DNA from: Pigoraptor vietnamica
Taxonomy: Eukaryota > Opisthokonta > Filasterea
NCBI GenBank assembly: GCA_943704525.1
Contig: CALSCQ010001042.1
Span: 1 to 20,115, forward strand
Direction: 5' to 3'
Length of the DNA: 20,115 nucleotides
Shown: in pieces, positions 16,639 through 20,115 of the stretch
Numbering within the stretch: position 1 is the stretch's first letter
Layout of the letters: every line of letters starts with the position of its first letter
The notes under the pieces: generated by a model
Told to the model about the DNA's origin: nothing
The model's database searches: none
Seen by the model: only the letters and a program-made list of their open reading frames with translations
Translations under genes and position numbers: made by a program

Positions 16639-17083
16639 ATGGCGTTTTCCGTTGTGCATCCCATCGGCAACTGTCCACACCTGCCACCATGGGTTGGAAC
16701 GTGAGTTTTTGCTTCCGTTCCCGGTGTTCTCCAATGAGCGTGTACTGTCTCAACTGACACTGCTTCGCTTGCAGCGAGGAGAGTGCGTCGCAGGCGCTGT
16801 CGTCACGATGCGCCTCGTGCGATATTGACTTTGAACTGTGGCATTGCATGACGTGTGGTGTGGTTGGGTGCGGCCGAAGCGCGGAAGGACACATGATCAA
16901 GCATCACACAGAAACGGGCCATCCGTGAGTAACGCCGGCTTGTGTTAATGTCTGTACTGCATGCATGTGCCCGCACAGTGTTGTGTACGGGCGGTGTATT
17001 GAGCCTCCGCCCCACTAATGCACTCCCTGTAACGCGTGTCAGAAGTGCGTGTGTGGTTACTTCCATGGGAATGTGATGTGTGT

Positions 17084-17131
<48 letters not shown>

Positions 17132-17340
17132 AAAAGTAACTGAGACGACTGTCCATTTCGCACAGTGTCGTTCTCAGCTTCGACGATCTCTCCTTCTGGT
17201 GCTACAACTGTAATGCGTACGTCACGCATCCGTCACTTCAGGCGCCGTTTGCCGCCTTCCACATTGGGAAGTTTGGGGAGGCGCCACCGCCACTGCACGC
17301 GCCCACTCTGACGCTCGATGCAGCCGGGCCGTCGTCGTGA
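16639..17340 (+). CDS. Stand-alone ZnF-UBP (BUZ) domain protein, HDAC6-type
   Basis: Three exons, 16639-16700, 16775-16924 and 17166-17340, both introns in phase 2, giving 128 residues. The whole protein is one ubiquitin-binding zinc finger. All twelve candidate zinc ligands of the HDAC6 finger are present: Cys12, His14, Cys33, Cys36, Cys45, Cys48, Cys53, His60, His64, His70, Cys83 and Cys86. Matching segments include GHMIKHHTETGHPVVLS, DLSFWCYNCNAYV and IGKFGEAPPP, the last recalling NKFGED at the end of HDAC6. In HDAC6 the finger binds the free C-terminal Gly-Gly of ubiquitin. Here the pocket residues Arg55, Trp82, Tyr84 and Tyr89 are kept, but the Tyr after CGR is Ser56. No deacetylase or protease domain is encoded. 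A role in sensing unanchored ubiquitin is inference. Divergent neighbour: the Rab-like gene. Convergent neighbour: PinX1. Confidence 0.92.
17078..17130 (+). repeat. (GT)n microsatellite in ZnF-UBP intron 2
   Basis: About 50 bp of GT repeat with one CT step, in the intron 16925-17165, ending about 35 bp before the acceptor. Confidence 0.95.
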
Positions 17341-17685
17341 CGTTGTTAACGGAAGGCGTGCGTGTGTGGTAACACTGTATGTATGTGTCATATTCTCTCT
17401 AAAATGAAGCCGTGACTTCTTCGTGATGCGCCGTTGAGTTGTGCTGGACTTGACGGTTTGCAGTGCGTGTGTTTGCTTTCTGATACATTAAGTTCGATCC
17501 GCCACGAACAATTTCCGAATCCACTTTTTTGGCACGAGGCATACGCAATCGAACAGGCACACCAGCGTGCGCGCGTCGCCACTTCAGGCGACGGTACAGC
17601 ACACGACGGGCAGACCAGCGGAGTGAAGACAAAAACGATCGAAAAAAGCGCAACAATAGTATCATACGCACACGTCGCAGCGACT
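17341..17685. other. Convergent intergenic region, ZnF-UBP and PinX1 genes
   Basis: 345 bp between two facing stop codons. I see no exon or repeat here and no AATAAA in either direction. Confidence 0.5.
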
Positions 17686-18780
17686 TCACGCATCGCTCTT
17701 CGACCGCTTGCGCTCCTTCCCGCTCTTCGCTCCCTCAGCGTCGCCCGCTTCAGCCTTTCGCTTCGCTCGCTCCGCTCTCCTCTTCTCCTTTCGCTCGGCC
17801 TTCTCGCGCTTCTCCTTGTCGCGCGCGGCGTCGTCGCCCTTCGACGCGCCCTTCGCCTCCTTCTTCTTTTCCATCTTCTCCTTCTTTTCGCGCTTCTTGT
17901 CTTTCTTCTCCTTCTTGTCCTTGCGCGACTTCTTCTCCTTCGTCGCAACCTCCGTCGCGCCCTGCTTGCGCTTCTTCGCATCCCTCGTGACCGCGGCGCC
18001 CGACTCCCCTTCGCTGTCGTCGCTCTCGCTGCGTTTCCGCTTGCGCGGCGATTCTTCGGCCGAGGACGAGCTCACGTGAGCACCCCCAAACGACGGCGCC
18101 CTCTCCTCCTCCGACGAGTCCGAATCGGAACCCGAACTTTTCCGCTCCGCCGGAACCGATGCGCTTCCCTTGTATCCGAGCGCCGCCATGCGCTGCGCAA
18201 AGTACGAATGCACATCGTTCGTGCTCGTGGTCGTCTTCACGTCCGAAGACGAGGCGTCTTTCTCCGACTCGTCGCTCTGCGCAGACGCGGGTGTTGCGGC
18301 GCCCGACGTAACGGTCGAACCCTCGCGGGAGGGCTTCACGCCAAAGATCGACGCCATGTCCTCGCTGCTGTAGCTGCTCGCCTCCTTGTTCTTGAGAAAC
18401 TTGCTATAGAAGATGCGCCGGCTGGAGTCCGCCTTCTCGCGTAGCGACTTGGCCTCCTCAACGACCGCGACCGCCTTCGCATCCACGCCCGTCTCGACGT
18501 TCTTGTTCAGCTGCTTCAGCAGAGAGTTGAATGCGTCCTGCGTCTCGAGCCAGTTGTCCCCCGGCGCAGCGGTCGCGCCGATGCCGCGGTTGTCTGCGCG
18601 GCGGGATATCTTGATGTGCGACTGCGAACCGTGCTCGCGGGCACCGAGGCCCTTGCCCTGCGACCAGCCCATCTTGGACATCATCTTGAGCCCAAAGCGC
18701 GACGAATCGTTCTCCCAGAACTTGTTGTTCGGGTCCTGGCTCCATTTGAGCTTCTTCCGCGTCTCGGCAAGCATGCTCAT
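17686..18780 (-). CDS. PINX1: PinX1/Gno1 (PXR1) G-patch nucleolar protein
   Basis: A single uninterrupted frame of 364 residues, the only intronless gene here. It starts MSMLAETRKKLKWSQDP, nearly the PINX1 start, which fixes the ATG at 18780 (a GTG six bases upstream is not needed). The G-patch is at about 27-72 (SRFGLKMMSKMGWSQGKGLG then HIKISRRADNRGIGAT), followed by GDNWLETQDAFNSLLKQLN as in the family. Yeast Gno1 activates the helicase Prp43 in pre-rRNA and snoRNA processing, and human PINX1 also inhibits telomerase. The same nucleolar role is likely. The middle is Ser/Asp/Glu-rich with possible CK2-type acidic serine sites. The last about 85 residues are Lys/Glu/Arg-rich (KKEKKDKK-like repeats), the usual nucleolar-targeting tail of this family. 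The divergent partner is WDR33, with a shared CACGTG-rich promoter. Confidence 0.96.
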   Translation of the reverse strand: MSMLAETRKKLKWSQDPNNKFWENDSSRFGLKMMSKMGWSQGKGLGAREHGSQSHIKISRRADNRGIGATAAPGDNWLETQDAFNSLLKQLNKNVETGVDAKAVAVVEEAKSLREKADSSRRIFYSKFLKNKEASSYSSEDMASIFGVKPSREGSTVTSGAATPASAQSDESEKDASSSDVKTTTSTNDVHSYFAQRMAALGYKGSASVPAERKSSGSDSDSSEEERAPSFGGAHVSSSSAEESPRKRKRSESDDSEGESGAAVTRDAKKRKQGATEVATKEKKSRKDKKEKKDKKREKKEKMEKKKEAKGASKGDDAARDKEKREKAERKEKRRAERAKRKAEAGDAEGAKSGKERKRSKSDA

Positions 18781-19178
18781 TCTCACGTCGTTTGTCGTCG
18801 CTCTCTAGGCGACCGCGATTGCGAAAGGGCGAGAAGTCGACAAGTGCACAACGCAAGAAGCGAAGCGTTCTCACGCTTTCCTTGACAGCGCGTGTCAACG
18901 AACCACCGCAACGGTCACTCTCTATCTCGCCGCCAAGAGCCGCAGCGAGTGTGCGGGGCGGGAGCGAAAAGGCAGAGGAGATTGACGAGGTTGTTCCACT
19001 GCGTAATGGTGCTTCAAATGGGCACGCGGAAACCACGTGCAATTTGCGGCAGCACGTGACATCACGGTCAATCACGTGGCTTCACGTGACTCAGGTCCGC
19101 GCTCACTTTTCATCGCAGCAATCGGCTCATTAATCTCCACTGTTTGTGGACGCAGCGGCTCATAGAGCGGCCTTCACG
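18781..19178. promoter_or_regulatory. Divergent PinX1/WDR33 promoter with four CACGTG boxes
   Basis: A 398-bp gap between outward-facing starts. CACGTG occurs at 19034-19039, 19053-19058, 19073-19078 and 19083-19088, with TCACGTGAC or GCACGTGAC context in two. The boxes are about 14-19 bp apart start to start (first interval 19, second 20, third 10) and sit 90-145 bp before the WDR33 ATG. These are canonical E-boxes for bHLH-zip factors. Confidence 0.75.
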
Positions 19179-19431
19179 ATGTCTGGCCCTACGCAGTACT
19201 CCGGCGGGCCCGGGGGCGGCGGAGGTCACATGGGTGGTGCGCCCATGGGTCAGGGGATGCAGCTGGCCAGTGGGCCGCTGCCGGCGGGTGTGCCTGGGAC
19301 GATCGTGAGCGGCGCTGGGAGCCGCTACTTTGTGGCGCGCGCGCCTGCGGTGGTGTTTGACGGAAAGCGCATGCGGAAGGCAGTGCAGCGAAAGACGGTG
19401 GACTACAATGCGAGTGTGTTGAGGACAGTTG

Positions 19432-19469
<38 letters not shown>

Positions 19470-19760
19470 CTGTATGTATAATGTATATGCATGTCCGCGC
19501 ACATTCGTCTGTGAGAGGGATCGTGCGTAGGCTTACGTGCGCGATAGTTGCGAGTGTTGGCATGTGTGCATCAAGCACGCTTACCGTGCCGTTGTGCAGA
19601 ATCGGCGATGGAAGAGGCCAATCGAGGACAACAGCATATTGCCGCCGGACGAGGCCTACTACAGAGAGGTGCGTGTGAATTGTGTGTAGATGTGTGTGTG
19701 TGTGTGTGTTGTGTGTGTGTGTGTGTGTGTGTCTGTGTCTGTGTGTGTGTGTCTGTGTGT

Positions 19761-19794
<34 letters not shown>

Positions 19795-19830
19795 CTGTGT
19801 GTGTGTGTGCGTGCGTGTGTGTGTGTGTGT

Positions 19831-19861
<31 letters not shown>

Positions 19862-19886
19862 TGTGTGTGTGTGTGTGCGTGCGTGC

Positions 19887-19928
<42 letters not shown>

Positions 19929-20100
19929 GCGTGTACGTGTGTGTGTACTTGCGTGTTTGGGTCCTTGTATGACATTGCGTGTGGGACGCGCGCAGATGGA
20001 GGCGCCGATTGGCACTCCGCTGCAGCCTGCGTCCTGTATCATGACGAAGTTTGTGCACACGTCCATCAACAAGATGCGATGCCCTGTGTTCGCGGCAAGG
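19179..20100 (+). CDS. WDR33: WDR33/Pfs2 homologue, N-terminal part (runs off the right edge)
   Basis: Three exons are visible, 19179-19433, 19600-19668 and 19996-20100, all in phase 0, giving 143 residues. A fourth intron-exon unit starts with the donor GTGGGT at 20101. WDR33 is the subunit of the cleavage and polyadenylation specificity factor that contacts the AAUAAA signal in pre-mRNA. A Gly/Met-rich leader (about residues 1-48) precedes the conserved start VVFDGKRMRKAVQRKTVDYN (human FDGKRMRKAVNRKTIDYN). Then come NRRWKR, PPDEAYYRE, APIGTPLQPAS and TKFVHTSINKMRCPVFAAR, matching the human order up to the first WD40 strand. The WD repeats lie outside the window. Both visible introns are rich in GT repeats, and the first begins directly with GTGTGTG. 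Confidence 0.95.
19434..19466 (+). repeat. (GT)n tract starting at the splice donor of WDR33 intron 1
   Basis: The repeat begins with the donor GT itself, directly after the exon's GAG codon. Confidence 0.9.
19681..19945 (+). repeat. Long interrupted (GT)n microsatellite in WDR33 intron 2
   Basis: About 265 bp of GT with CT and GC interruptions (GTGCGTGCGTGC blocks near 19845 and 19878), filling most of the intron 19669-19995. Confidence 0.97.
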
Positions 20101-20115
20101 GTGGGTGTGCGGGGG

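Noticed and set aside
17434-18444. 336-residue plus-strand frame
   Set aside because: It is the shadow of the PinX1 gene's Lys/Glu/Ser-rich region, giving a Leu/Arg-rich sequence with no domain. The minus strand has clear homology.

Overview
This window looks like nuclear DNA from a compact, intron-dense unicellular eukaryote. Nine protein-coding genes can be rebuilt by joining exons whose reading phases agree. They imply 40 complete introns and two that run off the ends. Donors are mostly GTGAGT, GTGCGT or GTGGGT, and acceptors mostly end in CAG. Intergenic gaps are about 0.14-0.95 kb and neighbouring genes mostly alternate in strand. The gene set (Polo-like kinase with two Polo boxes, WDR33/Pfs2, PinX1/Gno1, a Rab, a ZnF-UBP protein, an ENA-type P-ATPase) is broadly eukaryotic. 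A protist is likely, but I cannot name the lineage from sequence alone.

Layout, left to right: (1) 115-1736, minus, the 5' part of an ENA-like type IID cation P-ATPase. (2) 2634-5542, minus, a nine-exon seven-transmembrane receptor-like protein of unknown family. (3) 6147-7641, plus, a small six-exon protein resembling the XRCC1 N-terminal domain. (4) 7784-9861, minus, an eight-exon monoacylglycerol lipase. (5) 10564-13764, plus, a ten-exon Polo-like kinase. (6) 14482-15689, minus, a four-exon Rab7-like GTPase with an altered G3 motif and no prenylation cysteine. (7) 16639-17340, plus, a three-exon stand-alone ZnF-UBP protein of HDAC6 type. (8) 17686-18780, minus, an intronless PinX1/Gno1 G-patch protein. 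(9) 19179 to the right edge, plus, the 5' part of WDR33/Pfs2.

The genes do not form a pathway. They include housekeeping functions (mitosis, ribosome biogenesis and telomere factor, mRNA 3'-end processing, lipid hydrolysis, ion export, possible DNA repair) and two unusual signalling or trafficking proteins. Four divergent gene pairs share candidate bidirectional promoters. The one between PinX1 and WDR33 carries four CACGTG boxes within 55 bp.

The non-coding DNA has three notable traits. Every long GT/CA microsatellite lies in an intron. Several introns hold local duplications, two of which copy splice signals. Three AT-rich islands, each in a divergent promoter, share short palindromic words and may be remnants of one repeat family. 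The most interesting items for follow-up are the orphan 7TM protein, the atypical Rab, the stand-alone XRCC1-N-like and ZnF-UBP proteins, the GC-AG intron in the kinase gene, and the AT-rich islands.
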